This document shows positions 11,916 to 22,124 of a stretch of 64,000 bases of DNA, one piece after another; position 1 is the stretch's first letter, and each line of letters begins with the position of its first letter. The notes below the pieces were generated by a model. It was not told the origin of the DNA and searched no databases. It worked only from the letters and a program-made list of their open reading frames with translations. The DNA comes from Aralia elata (lineage: Eukaryota; Streptophyta; Magnoliopsida; Apiales; Araliaceae): contig CM068386.1 of assembly GCA_034770075.1 (NCBI GenBank), forward strand, positions 44,553,990 through 44,617,989, written 5' to 3'. Position numbers and translations under genes: made by a program.

Positions 11916-12790
11916 TCCGGTTGTGATGAGTTTCAGTTGGGGAAACGGCAAATTTGGCTGATTTTGCGGTTATGTAGATTGACACAGAACAGGGCATTAG
12001 TTCTATATCATACTTTTGTAGTAAAGAACATGGCCCTATTTCTGGTTACTTGGTGCATGCATTGTTTTGCTCTAATTATGCAGCAAGTTGAAAATAGTTG
12101 CTTAGTACAAATTTTTATTTAATATTAGATTTTGTTAACTGATTTATTCATTTTAGTCATGTTTGTTTGTAAGAATTATAATCCCGGAACTATATTTTCA
12201 TGGATTATGATCCCAAGACTATTATTCCTAGGATTAAATAGTCTTAGTCACATGTTTGCTTTTTATGGGATAACTTAAAATAATTCATGTTATGTTTGTT
12301 TTGTCCGGGATTATTTAAAGGATTAGATAAAAACTTATCATTTGGATTATTATACCCTTACCACTAATAACAAAGATATCATATACTAATTAGTTTAAGT
12401 ATAGATGGATATGATACATCGGTCATTTTAAATAAAATTAAAGGTTAATTTTGTCTATTAATTTTTAGTCTCAAATGATAAGGATTTTAATATTTAGTTA
12501 GACATGGTATTAAATATTTTTCATAGTCACGTTTATTTTTAAAAACAAACCAGAGATTAATAGTCTCCTTGCAAACAAAAACGATTTTTGAGTTTTTTTT
12601 TTGTTCCAAAAGTACCCTATTGTTTTTTGGGGGAATCAAGTTTTGCTTGAAACCCAAACAATTAATTAGTTAATAAATGGAGTGGGTGAATTTTTCTTCG
12701 GTGCAAGGTATCATTCGTTTTCCGATTTGGAAGTAAGAGGGATTTCAAATTTTTATTGAAGTGTATTTTTTTTTCTTCTATTTTGCGAGG
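11916..12790 (+). other. HIBCH 3' UTR and intergenic sequence with a possible MITE
   Basis: The 3' UTR probably ends before about 12130. From about 12155 to 12590 the ends (CATGTTTGTTTGTAAG and CCTTGCAAACAAAAACGA) are weakly inverted, and GGATTA-type motifs repeat inside. This suggests a decayed MITE, with low certainty. Confidence 0.3.
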
Positions 12791-12960
12791 AATCAAGAAT
12801 GAGAGTGATGTTAGATTGTTTAGAAAAAATTGCTCATCTTTTAAGTGCTCTTTAGTTTTTCATTTTTTTTAGTTTCTTAATGGTGGACTTCTTGGTCCAC
12901 TAATTTATTGTATCTTTTTTTTTCTATTAATAAAATTTATTTTTTATGAAAAATAAAATA
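12791..12960 (+). mobile_element. LINE 3' tail, second copy of the family at 5461-5560
   Basis: The stretch from TTTTAAGTGCTCTTTAG through GGTGGACTTCTTGGTCC to TATTGTATC and CTATTAATAAAATTT is the reverse-strand match of the 3' end of the LINE fragment in the HIBCH intron. Only the tail remains. A shorter third tail-like piece (CTATTAATAAAATTTC) follows near 13053. Confidence 0.55.
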
Positions 12961-13489
12961 AATTAGCTAATAAAATGCCTAAGCTTAATTTTTTGGTTGT
13001 TTTTATACCTGCACACTTTTCAATTGTTCCCCCATTTATTATATTTATTTTTTTTCTATTAATAAAATTTCTTCTTTTATTGAATTTTTTTTTTTGTTAT
13101 TTTTTGGGGTAATAGCTAGAGAATGCATTAATTACCGTAAAAACTACTCGACATTGCAACAATTTGATCTCAAAATTATAGAATTTTGTAAATTGACTCC
13201 AAAAAAAAATATATTTTTAATTTAAGAACATAGTATACCTCCTCAATTCTAAAATTAAATATGGATTTGAACTTTTTAAATCAATTTACAAAATGATTTA
13301 ACTCAAAAATTAATAAGAATTTATTTAATAGATAGAATATCCTCTAAACTTTGTCAAGGGTCCCATGAGCCCAGCCTCATTACACGTGTAGATAAGTTTG
13401 ATAATTTCACCCGAATCCGATGGGGTCTGTCCGATCCTGACCTTAATAGGATCCGATTTTTAAAAACCCTATAGGATTAGTGTCGGGTA
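12961..13489. other. intergenic AT-rich sequence left of E2
   Basis: Poly-T runs and the LINE-tail echo. From about 13400, a GATGGGGTCTGTCCGATCC-type repeat begins that appears to be interrupted by E2 and to resume after 19024. Confidence 0.35.
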
Positions 13490-13813
13490 TGTGACGCCCC
13501 CAAAATAGGTCCATACAACCCATTTTGAGTCGCCAATTTCTATAACTTTCTATATCCGACAGTTAACCCGTTGTGGGGCCCACTATCGTTGACAATATTG
13601 TCATTTCGGCGCCGTCGTACGGTACTGAATATAATATTCCCCGACAGAAAGAATATTTCCCGACAAAAGGAATATTTCCCGACATACTATTTATCAGATA
13701 ATTTGCATATAACACCCTTAACTATCATTTATAACAATTAAGCACTTCACTATTTAGAAAAATAATCATAAAGAAAATAATAAACTTTTATTTCATAAAT
13801 TCGGGGTCTTACA
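13490..13813 (-). repeat. E2 3' LTR
   Basis: Begins TGTGACGCCCCC and ends GGTCTTACA on the + strand. It differs from the right LTR at 8 of 324 positions by eye. Three diverged copies of a CCCGACAGAAGGAATATT-like unit lie in the middle. Confidence 0.93.
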
Positions 13814-13829
13814 ATCTCCCCTCCTTATG
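13814..13829 (-). other. E2 polypurine tract
   Basis: Directly beside the 3' LTR the minus strand is purine-rich (AAGGAGGGGAGAT), the usual plus-strand primer. Confidence 0.75.
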
Positions 13830-14232
13830 AAATTTCGTCCTCGAAATTGATGTACGTACCTGGCATTTCGAAAAGGTGAGGATACTTTGCTCTCATCTCG
13901 GATTCTAACTCCCAGGTCATTTCCTCAACATCATGGTTTCTCCATAAAACTTTGACTTGAGGTATAACCTTTGATTGTAGAATCTGTTCCTTCTTATCCA
14001 AAACCTTGACAGGTATCTTCTCATACGTTAAATCCTCTGCTATCTCGTCAGGTTCTAATTCAATAACGTGGTTTGGATCTTTCACATATTTATGTAGCAT
14101 GGATATGTGAAAAATATTATGAACACGAGACATACTCGGCGGTAAGGCGAGTCTGTAGGCCACAGTTCCTACTCGGTCGAGGATTTCAAATGGACCGATA
14201 AATTGAGGGTTAAGCTTTCCTCTCTTTCCGAA
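13825..14232 (-). pseudogene. E2 integrase C-terminus with chromodomain-like tail
   Basis: Reads LALPPSMSRVHNIFHISMLHKY, then VKVLWRNHDVEEMTWELE and RAKYPHLF: the end of Ty3 integrase followed by the short chromodomain typical of Tekay/Del chromoviruses, which may guide integration to chromatin marks. It is cut off from the main integrase frame by an in-frame TGA just upstream (near 14233). Confidence 0.8.
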
Positions 14233-15693
14233 TCACGTAACACCTTTCCACGGAACAACACGTAAAAATACATGATCTCCGACATTGAATTCCTCGTCTC
14301 TTCGATGAATATCAGCATAACTCTTTTGTCGATCTTGAGCTGTTTGTATACGTTGCCGGATCATTTGGATCTTTTCCGTAGTCATACGTATCAACTCGGG
14401 TCCTAACAATTTTGCCTCACCTACTTCATCCCAACATGCTAGAGATCGACACCTTTGTCCATACAACGCCTCGAAGGGAGCCATGCCTATACTTGCTTGA
14501 TAACTGTTATTGTAAGAGAATTCCACCAATGACAAGTATTTGTCCCAACTTCCTTTGAAGTCTAGTACGCAGAGTCTTAATAGATCTTCGAGGGTTTGAA
14601 TAGTCCTTTTCGATTGCCCGTCTGTTTGGGGATGATATGCAGAACTGAATCGTAATTCAGTGCCCATAGCTTTTTGCAAGCTGACCCAAAATCGTGAAGT
14701 GAACCTAGGATCTCGATCAGAAACGATGGATACTGGCATGCCATGCAATCTGATAATCTCGCTTATATACATACTAGCAAGACGCTCCAGTGAATAGTTT
14801 TCTCGTATAGGCAAGAAATGAGCAGACTTGGTCAATCTATCTATAATGACCCAAATTGCGTCTAAGCCTTGAGAAACTTTGGGAAGACCTGTCACAAAAT
14901 CCATGTTGATGTGTTCCCACTTCCATTCTGGAATCTCAAGTGGTTGCAATGGACCCCTTGGTACTTGATGCTCCGCCTTGATACGTTGACAAGTTAAACA
15001 TCTTGCGATAAACTCTGCAATTTCTCTCTTCATATTATTCCACCAAAATGTATGTCGAAGATCACGATACATTTTGGTACTTCGAGGGTGGATTGCAAAT
15101 GGTGTGTTGTGTGCCTCCATCATGATTTTGTATTTCAAGTCAGGGTCGTTAGGAACACATAGTCTAGAGTTGACTCGAAGTATTCCGTCTTCGTCGACTC
15201 TTGCTTCTGGAATAGCACCTTCTTGTACCTTTTTCTTCATATTCACTAACTCCGGGTCTGTAACCTGAGCAACTTTAATTTTGTCGATTAAAGCCGGTTC
15301 TACCTGTATATGTGCGATCTTCACATGGGTTCCTGGAGTCTTTAACTCTATCTCCATCATTTGTAAATCATCTAAAATGGGCCTTTGCGATGTCAGTAAC
15401 GCACTCGTACTTGCATATGATCTTCTACTCAATGCGTCAGCTACTACGTTCGCCTTTCCAGGATGGTATTGGATGGTATGGTCGTAATCTTTCAACAGCT
15501 CGAGCCAACGCCGTTGTCGCATGTTGAGTTCCTTCTGGGTGAAGAAATATTTGAGACTTTTGTGGTCTGTATAGATCTCCACTTTCTCCCCATACAAGTA
15601 ATGTCTCCAAATTTTCAACGTGAAAACGACTGCTGCCAACTCTAGATCATGAGTAGGATAATTCCTCTCATATTCCTTGAGTTGTCGAGACAC
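14233..15693 (-). pseudogene. E2 RNase H end and integrase
   Basis: Residues 1-90 finish RNase H (PTHDLELAAVVF, YTDHKSLKYFF, HPGKANVVADALSR). The integrase follows: a zinc-binding HHCC region (H...H near 196-202, C-X2-C in CLTCQR) and the catalytic core with MDFVTGLP and SDRDPRF. The third catalytic position, exactly 35 residues after the second Asp, is Lys in GQSKRTIQ instead of Glu, so the integrase should be inactive. The frame opens after an in-frame TAA and closes with TGA. Confidence 0.9.
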
Positions 15694-15714
15694 ATAGGCT
15701 ATAACCTTCCCATG

Positions 15715-16290
15715 TTACATGAGAACACAACCTAGTCCTTTGCTTGAAGCGTCGCTGTAGATGACAAATCCTTTCGATCCTGATGGTATTGCCAATACAG
15801 GTGCTGAAATGAGTCTTCTTTTGAGTTCTTGAAAACTCTTCTCGCATTCTTCGCTCCATTTGAATGTTGTGCTTTTCCGAGTCAGTTGAGTTAATAGAAT
15901 GGCTATTCGAGAAAATCCTTCTACGAATCTCCGATAATAACCAGCTAGACCCAGAAAGCTTCGTACTTCGGTTACTGACTTGGGTTGTTCCCAATTTGAT
16001 ACTGCTTCAATCTTCGCCGGGTCAACCGAGATTCCTTCTTTAGAAACCAAGTGACTAAGGAATGCAACTTCCTCAAGCCAGAATTCACATTTCTTCAACT
16101 TAGCATATAACTTGTTTTCACGAAGTTTTTGGAGTATCAGCCTCAAGTGTTGCTCATGATCTTCACGACTTTTAGAATATATGAGAATGTCATCAATGAA
16201 GACAGCCACGAAATGATCCAAATATTCCTTGAATATCCGGTTCATCATATCCATGAAAGCAGTAGGAGCATTAGTCAATCCAAAAGACAT
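15715..16290 (-). pseudogene. E2 reverse transcriptase palm/thumb and RNase H start
   Basis: Begins SFGLTNAPTAFMDMMNRIF, then FIDDILIYS (catalytic DD kept), GYYRRFVEGFS and FVIYSDASSKGLGCVL (first RNase H Asp). It continues the upstream RT frame after a single-base frameshift near 16320 and stops at an in-frame TAA before the rest of RNase H. Confidence 0.9.
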
Positions 16291-16292
16291 GA

Positions 16293-17960
16293 CTAGGAAT
16301 TCATAATGCCCGTATCGAGTCTGAAGGCAGTCTTTGGAATGTCATCAGCTTTAAGTTTCAACTGATGATATCCAGAACGAAGATCGATCTTTGAAAAGAA
16401 TTGAGCACCTTGTAACTGGTCGAACAGGTCATCAATGCGAGGTAACAGGTACCTATTTTTGATGGTGACATGGTTTAACTCCCGATAGTCAATGCAAAGT
16501 CTCATACTCCCGCCTTTCTTCTTTACGAATAAAACAGGAGCACCCCAAGGCGATGTACTTGGACGTATGAAACCGCTGTCTAACAATTCCTGTAGTTGGA
16601 CTTTTAACTCTTGAAGTTCAATAGGAGCCATTTGATATGGGGTTTTGGAAATAGGTTTCGTACCGGGTTCAAGGTCGATACAAAATTCAATTTCACGGTC
16701 TGGGGGTAGGCCAGGAAGTTCTTCGAGAAATACGTCAGGGAACTCATTAACAACAGAAATATTTTTCAAATCTGACGTACTTTTATTTAAATCCGTTACA
16801 TGGGCTAAGAAGGCTTGACATCCGTTTTTCAATGAACGAATGGCTTTGTGACTAGAAATGATGGTTATTGATTTCAATGGTTTGGTTGCTTGAATTCGCA
16901 TAATAGGTTGATTAGGAATATGAAAACTAATGACCTTACGAAAGCAATCAATTTTAGCATGATGAGCAGTTAACCAATCAATTCCTAAAATCACATCAAA
17001 TTCATGCATGTTCAAGGAGATAAGATCAATAGGTAATGTGAGGGTGCTGATTTGAACAAAACAAGATTTATAGACTGTAGATGTAACGAATGTTTGTGCT
17101 AATGGTGTTTCGACAGATAAGCCAAAATCTAATTTTTCAGGAGTCAAATTCAGGCGTTGAGCACATGTTGGTGAAATAAAAGAGTGGGTAGAACCAGTAT
17201 CTAATAAGGCATAGACTTCACAAGAGTTAATAAGTAGTTTACCCGTAATAACCTCGTTCGGATTCTGCGCTTTTTGTGACGTCACGACAAAAGCTCTCAC
17301 TTGAACCACAGACTTTGACTTGTCCGTGACCGCCTTCGGTGTCATCATTGCAGCTGGACTTGACTTCGCTGCATGATAAAAGCGAGCTATATGACCTTCC
17401 TTTCCACAATTGTAACATACTTGGGATGGCGATTGTGTACAATTTGGATTGATGTGTCCTTCTTTCCCACACCTGAAACATCTAACTGGTGGTCGTGCTC
17501 CTTCCTTCGAAACTGGTACTGGTACTGGTGTTAACGTTGGTGCCTTTCCATGGTTGTTGTTGAATCTCCTCTTCTTGAAATTGTTGTCACTTGACTCACT
17601 CCTTCTGTTATCTGGGCCAGGATTACCACCGAAGTGGTTACCATTTCCGGTGTTGTGATTCCCTCCTCGCTGATTATCATTATTTTGATAATTACTGCCA
17701 CCATTACGATTATTACCGTGATTTTGCTCTCGTGATTGGGTGTTGCTTCCTGGTTGTAGTAGTCCTCTTTCCTGCTCCACTACTTGAGTCCTATCCACAG
17801 CATCTGCGTATATACAAATTTTATGAGAAACGAGATATTGGCGAATCTCTGGTTTCAAACCTCGTAGGAACATTCGTGTCATCCGTTTCTCAGTGTCCAC
17901 TAAATGGGATGCAAAACGCGATATCTCGGCAAATTTGGCTTCGTACTGTGACACCGTCAT
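16293..17960 (-). pseudogene. E2 Gag C-terminus, zinc knuckles, protease, RT fingers
   Basis: In order: the rest of the gag domain (YEAKFAEISRFASHL, RMTRMFLRGLKPEI), an N/G-rich linker, two CCHC knuckles (CFRCGKEGHINPNC intact; CYNCGKEGHIARFY with the last Cys lost), protease ALLDTGSTHSF, then RT from FPDVFLEELPGLPP to FSKIDLRSGYHQ. The frame ends abruptly after a single-base loss relative to the following frame. It joins the upstream gag frame except for one in-frame TAA. Confidence 0.9.
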
Positions 17961-17984
17961 GTTGTTCTGTTCCAGTTTAATGAA

Positions 17985-18500
17985 TTATACCTCCTTCATA
18001 TGACGAATACTTTCCGGGAAATACTTCTCGTTAAATAATTCCTGGAACTCGACCCAAGAGATCTCGAGTGCCGAATGATGGGTACGTTTCACAGATTCCC
18101 ACCAATGATCCGCTTCTCCTTGTAACATAAAGGTGGCAAAAGGAACCTTTTGGTCGTCCGTACAACGTAGTACATCAAATATCTTTGTTAATTGTTTAAG
18201 CCATGCCTCTGCCTTGAGTGAATCTGGCTTGCCGAAAAATTCAGGTGGTCCCAATTCTTTGAACTGCTTAGCAGTGACCATCCGTACATTATCAGCGTTT
18301 CTGCCAGTATTGTAGACAGGAGCTCTTCTCGCCTGATTCTGCAGGTATTGCATGAAGTTGCTAAAAAATTCATCATTCATCCGGTTGTTAGCATCATGAT
18401 TAACATCATGATGTTCTGAGTTTGCACCCGTATTATTTGTGGCTTCCTGGTTTTCAGCCACAATGGTTTCATAGTGAATCTCTTGGTTTTCAGATGTCAT
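17985..18500 (-). CDS. E2 Gag N-terminal part (171 aa)
   Basis: This is the start of the element's polyprotein: an acidic N-terminus, then FKELGPPEFFGKPD, AEAWLKQLTKIFDVLRCTDD and the WW-containing HWWESVKR, the usual Retrotrans_gag core. Translation meets TAA right after ESIRHMKEV, in the middle of the gag domain. The Met at 18500 is the first in frame and lies about 190 bp inside the PBS. Confidence 0.85.
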   Translation of the reverse strand: MTSENQEIHYETIVAENQEATNNTGANSEHHDVNHDANNRMNDEFFSNFMQYLQNQARRAPVYNTGRNADNVRMVTAKQFKELGPPEFFGKPDSLKAEAWLKQLTKIFDVLRCTDDQKVPFATFMLQGEADHWWESVKRTHHSALEISWVEFQELFNEKYFPESIRHMKEV

Positions 18501-18685
18501 TCTGAAATATGATCACAAAACAAAGATTAGTTAAAGAAATAGAGATGCAACATCTTGTCCCTATAACCAAACCAATTACTTAAATAACCAAAAATAGTTT
18601 AGGTAGGACACACTAGCAAAGGATTTTACTCGTCTCTCCCCTCCTAGTTCTAATCCCAGATCTCTACCAGAGATCATATCCCTAA

Positions 18686-18697
18686 ACTCTGATACCA
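18686..18697 (-). other. E2 primer-binding site (tRNA-Met type)
   Basis: The + strand ACTCTGATACCA is the complement of TGGTATCAGAGT, two bases inside the 5' LTR start. Confidence 0.85.
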
Positions 18698-18699
18698 AC

Positions 18700-19023
18700 T
18701 GTGACGCCCCCAAAATAGGTCCATACAACCCATTTTGAGTCGCCAATTTCTATCACTTTCTATATCCGACAGTTAATCCGTTGTGGGGCCCACTATCGTT
18801 GACAATATTGTCATTTCGGCGCCGTCGTACGGTACCGAATATAATATTCCCCGACAGAAAGAATATTCCCCGACAGAAGGAATATTCCCCAACATACTAT
18901 TTATCAGATAATTTGCATATAACACCCTTAACTATCATTTATAACAATTAAGCACTGCACTATTTAGAAAAATAATCATAAAGAAAATAATAAACTTTTA
19001 TTTCATAAATTCGGGGTCTTACA
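18700..19023 (-). repeat. E2 5' LTR
   Basis: 324 bp with the same TGTGACGCC...TTACA ends as the left copy, followed by the duplicated GGGTA. It should carry the promoter, on the minus strand. Confidence 0.93.
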
Positions 19024-19435
19024 GGGTATGAGATATATCCTCCCACCCCCACCTCCCACTCTCACTCCCACCCCAACCCAATTATATGTATATATACTAA
19101 TTTTTTAATTAGTATTTTGTATATATATATATATATATAGTTATGTACTTGTTTAGGTTATTTCATTATAAATTCTTAACATTAATAATATAAATATGTT
19201 CCTAGTAATAAAAATATTGCATGTTTAATTTTGAATTAAAAATAGTTGTCTAAAGTAATATAAAAAAATTATTTGGTAAATAATGGAGTAATCGGATAAA
19301 CAAGGTGGGGGCGGGGTGGGTATGGGGTCTTATTTTTAAGATCGAGTCGGGTTCGGGGGATAGCTAATTATTAGCGGGACGGATATGTAGAGGGGTCTCC
19401 CGAATCATACCGCCCGGTTGCCAAGCCTATGTGAC
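19024..19435. repeat. remainder of an older GC-rich-ended repeat that hosts E2
   Basis: After the GGGTA duplication come C-rich runs, a (TA)n stretch and a GGGTGGGTATGGGG / GGGTTCGGGG tract ending near CCGCCCGGTTGCCAAGCC. This resembles the plant repeats that begin with GGCAACGGG. The matching left portion would be about 13400-13489. The superfamily is not established. Confidence 0.35.
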
Positions 19436-19817
19436 CCAATAAAAATAAACATTAAAGCCATAAAATGAACTACAAAAAGCCACAAAATTAGTTATTTATA
19501 ATATTTACCATTTTCTATGGGATGTCATCTACACAATTTTCTTTATTATTTATTTATTTTATATATTTCAACAAGTTTTCTCATATGAATATGAAACTCA
19601 CTTTCTAAGATCTTTTGAGAAAATAATTTTATTTTGGTGAAATAATCACTCCATTCTCTCTCAAATAATGTGTATGGTAGTATTTTTATTATTGTTTATT
19701 TTAATATATGACCAATTGTAAGTAATATAGTAAAATACTCTGTCCCATAAAAAATATCTTAACTATATTCTTCACATAATTTTAAAATATAAAAGTAGAA
19801 GAGAGTATAAATAGAGA

Positions 19818-20690
19818 ATTGATATTTTTATAAGTAAAATTTGATATTTCTACAAAATCACATGATTGTAGGACCCATTTACTATTTATATGAGAGAAAC
19901 TTTGTGGAATTGTCATTTTTTACTTGTAAAAATATCAATTCCCTATAAATAAATAGACAGTTAACTCATAATGGACCCCATGCAAGTATACTAAAGATTC
20001 GATCTTTTTACTTCTCAAAAGTAGTGGATCCTACTCGAATAAAATAAGAGAATTGTTATTTTCACAAGATAAATTTGATATTTTTCACAAGGTCTTACTC
20101 ATATAAACGTGGATCCCATTTTACTATTCATGTAAGGAGAAACTTGTGAAACTATCAAAATTTTCTTGTGAAATTTTCAAGTTTCTAAAATAAAATTTGT
20201 ATAACAATTTATATTTGAGCTTTATACTAATATCTTTTATGTGATTTTTTTTAAATTATTATTTTCACAAGAGAAATTTGATGTTTCCACAAACACTACT
20301 CATATAAATGTGAGTTTTATTTATTATTTACGTAAAAAGAGTCTTGTAAAAATATCGATTCCCTTTTCTTAATACTTAAGCCATCTTTGTGTACCGAATA
20401 CTTTGAGATAATTTTTTTTTTGATATTTTCATAAGGAAAATTAATATTTCTGCACGACTTCTCTAACTAACAGACCCACACGTATATAATAAGGACTTTA
20501 TAAAAAGGAAACTGATAAATCCACAACATTTTTTTGATATTTTCACAGCAAAAGTGTCGCGGTGAAAACCGTCGCTATAGGATCTACAATGATACTTTTG
20601 TTGTAGAAATATCATTTTCTGCTGTGGATTTATCAATTTTCTATAAAAATATCAATTTTTCTTTATGAAAATTACAATTTTCTAAAAAAA
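19818..20690. repeat. four diverged foldback units upstream of the nodulin-like gene
   Basis: Approximate units are 19818-19945, 20046-20180, 20262-20362 and 20415-20690. Each has arms of the type GAATTGATATTTTTATAAG and its reverse complement, around a centre with CCCATTTACTATTTATATGA-like sequence. The last contains a clear 25-30 bp arm pair (GATAAATCCACA... and TGTGGATTTATC). Non-coding; probably MITE-derived. Confidence 0.5.
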
Positions 20691-20905
20691 AACTTTTAAC
20701 CCCTAACATTAGTAAGAAAAAAAAGTTGCATATCTCTGGCATTACTAATGAAAAACAAAAAAAGGTTCAGAAGCTTTCAACATTTTTAAATTTTTTGAAA
20801 TTCTTTTATTGTTTAGTGTGAACTGTGAACAGTATTCACCTGGTGACCGTTACTTTAAACCGACAAAATTATGCCATACCTCACAATTCACATATACCCA
20901 TGAAA

Positions 20906-20915
20906 GCCACGTGGC
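20906..20915. promoter_or_regulatory. perfect G-box palindrome GCCACGTGGC
   Basis: A 10-bp palindrome with a CACGTG core, 46 bp upstream of the TATA box of the early-nodulin-like gene. G-boxes bind bZIP and bHLH factors in plants; use here is an inference from position. Confidence 0.6.
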
Positions 20916-20960
20916 ACTTCATACCTTTTCCCTAACGGCTAGTTTTTTCCCATCCTCCCC

Positions 20961-20970
20961 TATATATACA
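20961..20970 (+). promoter_or_regulatory. TATA box of the early-nodulin-like gene
   Basis: TATATATACA preceded by a C-rich run. Transcription would start near 20990-21000, and no ATG intervenes before 21108. Confidence 0.7.
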
Positions 20971-21107
20971 GACCCTCAATATCCCTGCTCTTATATCTCA
21001 ATCTCTCTTACAGTACGCAAAAAACCCAGTAATAAAAATTCCATTTATTACAAAAAAAGAAAAAAGAAAAAAAATATTGTTTTAGCTGAAACAGAGTATT
21101 TTTTACA

Positions 21108-22124
21108 ATGGCTGTTTTTACAAGAGCTATGATTCTATTGATATTTCTCTATCTGAGCTGTTTATCAGAAGGCAGAGAGTATTTGGTTGGAGGTAAATCT
21201 GATGCTTGGAAGATCCCTTCTTCACCGTCCGATTCTCTCAATCAGTGGGCCCAATCGTCTCGTTTTTTAATTGGGGATTATCTTGGTATGTATAGACACA
21301 ATTCTCTAAGTCTCATTTATTATTTTTGTTCGTCTTATTTTATTCGCGAATATATAATGACATAATATTTTTAAGTTCGTTATTACTCTTTTTATTTCAT
21401 AAAAATTATCTTAAATACACTTTTAAAGAATATAAATAAGTTGACATTTTATCCACCAAGGATCCCACATTAATGGACTATAGATTTTCATATTCCTAAA
21501 AGGTATAGGCCCTACTTAATTACATTTGTCTATAAACTAGACTTTATATACTATCTTACATCTGAACTATAAAATTCCTATAACTTCTGTGAGATGATTT
21601 TTTTTTCTTGTTTATCAAAAATATTTTTTTGAGACGAAAAAAAGTAGACTCTTTTTTGTGGAAAATTTTAATCCCATGACATTCATTGTAAGTGTATTTT
21701 TTTAATTTTAATTTTAAAAGTTGGTGCTGATTTTAATTTAATTTTATTTTTTGTATTAGTGTGGAAATATGACAGTAAAAAGGACTCGGTGTTACAAGTG
21801 AACAAAAAAGACTATGTCACCTGCAACACATCTAGCCCCATTGAAGAATATAAGGACGGAAACAACACCAAGGTTGAGCTTCACAAATCAGGGCCATTCT
21901 ACTTCATTAGTGGGGCCGAGGGGCACTGCGAAAAAGGCCAGAAGCTGATTGTCGTGGTCATGTCTCACAAACATCATAGGAGGTCCTTTGTTGTTTCTCC
22001 TGCGCCTTCTCCGGTTGGATTTGACGGTCCGGCTGTCGCACCGACTAGCGGCGCCACCAGCTTACGCGGTGGTTTAGTGGTGGCGGTGGGGGTCTTGGGG
22101 ATGGGTTTGTTTATGATGTTTTGA
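21108..22124 (+). CDS. early nodulin-like (phytocyanin-fold) protein, GPI-anchored type, 180 aa
   Basis: Exon 1 is 21108-21285 and exon 2 is 21760-22124; the GT/AG intron splits codon 60. Residues 1-22 are a signal peptide. The plastocyanin-like domain spans about 23-127 (REYLVGGKSDAW, IGDYLVWKYD, YVTCNTSSPIEEY, SGPFYFISGAEGHCEKGQK). Cys81 and Cys116 can form the conserved disulfide. Two copper-ligand positions are replaced (Ser69 for His, Ser110 for Cys), as in early-nodulin-like proteins that do not bind copper. Residues 139-155 form an arabinogalactan-type Ser/Ala-Pro stretch (SPAPSPVG), and 163-180 a hydrophobic GPI tail. Likely role: a plasma-membrane/cell-wall protein. The start has good context (ACAATGG). 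Close in type to the ENODL13/14/15 group. Confidence 0.93.
21386..21644. mobile_element. degenerate Stowaway-like MITE in the ENODL intron
   Basis: Left end CTCTTTTTATTTCATAAAAAT and right end ATTTTTTTGAGACGAAAAAAAG are imperfect inverted repeats, and TA flanks both sides. The ends recall the CTCCCTCCGTCCC family after decay. It makes up more than half of the intron. Confidence 0.45.

Larger units (their letters stand above)
13490..19023 (-). mobile_element. E2: complete Ty3/gypsy chromovirus-type LTR retrotransposon, 5.5 kb
   Basis: Two 324-bp LTRs, a PBS beside the right LTR, a purine tract beside the left LTR and the perfect 5-bp duplication GGGTA (13485-13489 and 19024-19028) delimit the insertion. 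Domain order on the minus strand is Gag, two zinc knuckles, protease, RT, RNase H, integrase and a chromodomain-like tail. I count 8 substitutions between the LTRs, so the insertion is fairly young. Coding is broken by three in-frame stops and one single-base frameshift. The tail (VKVLWRNHDVEEMTWELE) is of Tekay/Del type although the LTRs are short for that clade. Confidence 0.95.

Noticed and set aside
19735..19810. Possible Stowaway end TACTCTGTCCCATAAAAAATA
   Set aside because: No matching inverted end within a plausible distance.
20809..21132. 107-codon frame overlapping the ENODL start
   Set aside because: It begins upstream of the TATA box and covers the 5' UTR in another frame; no family likeness.
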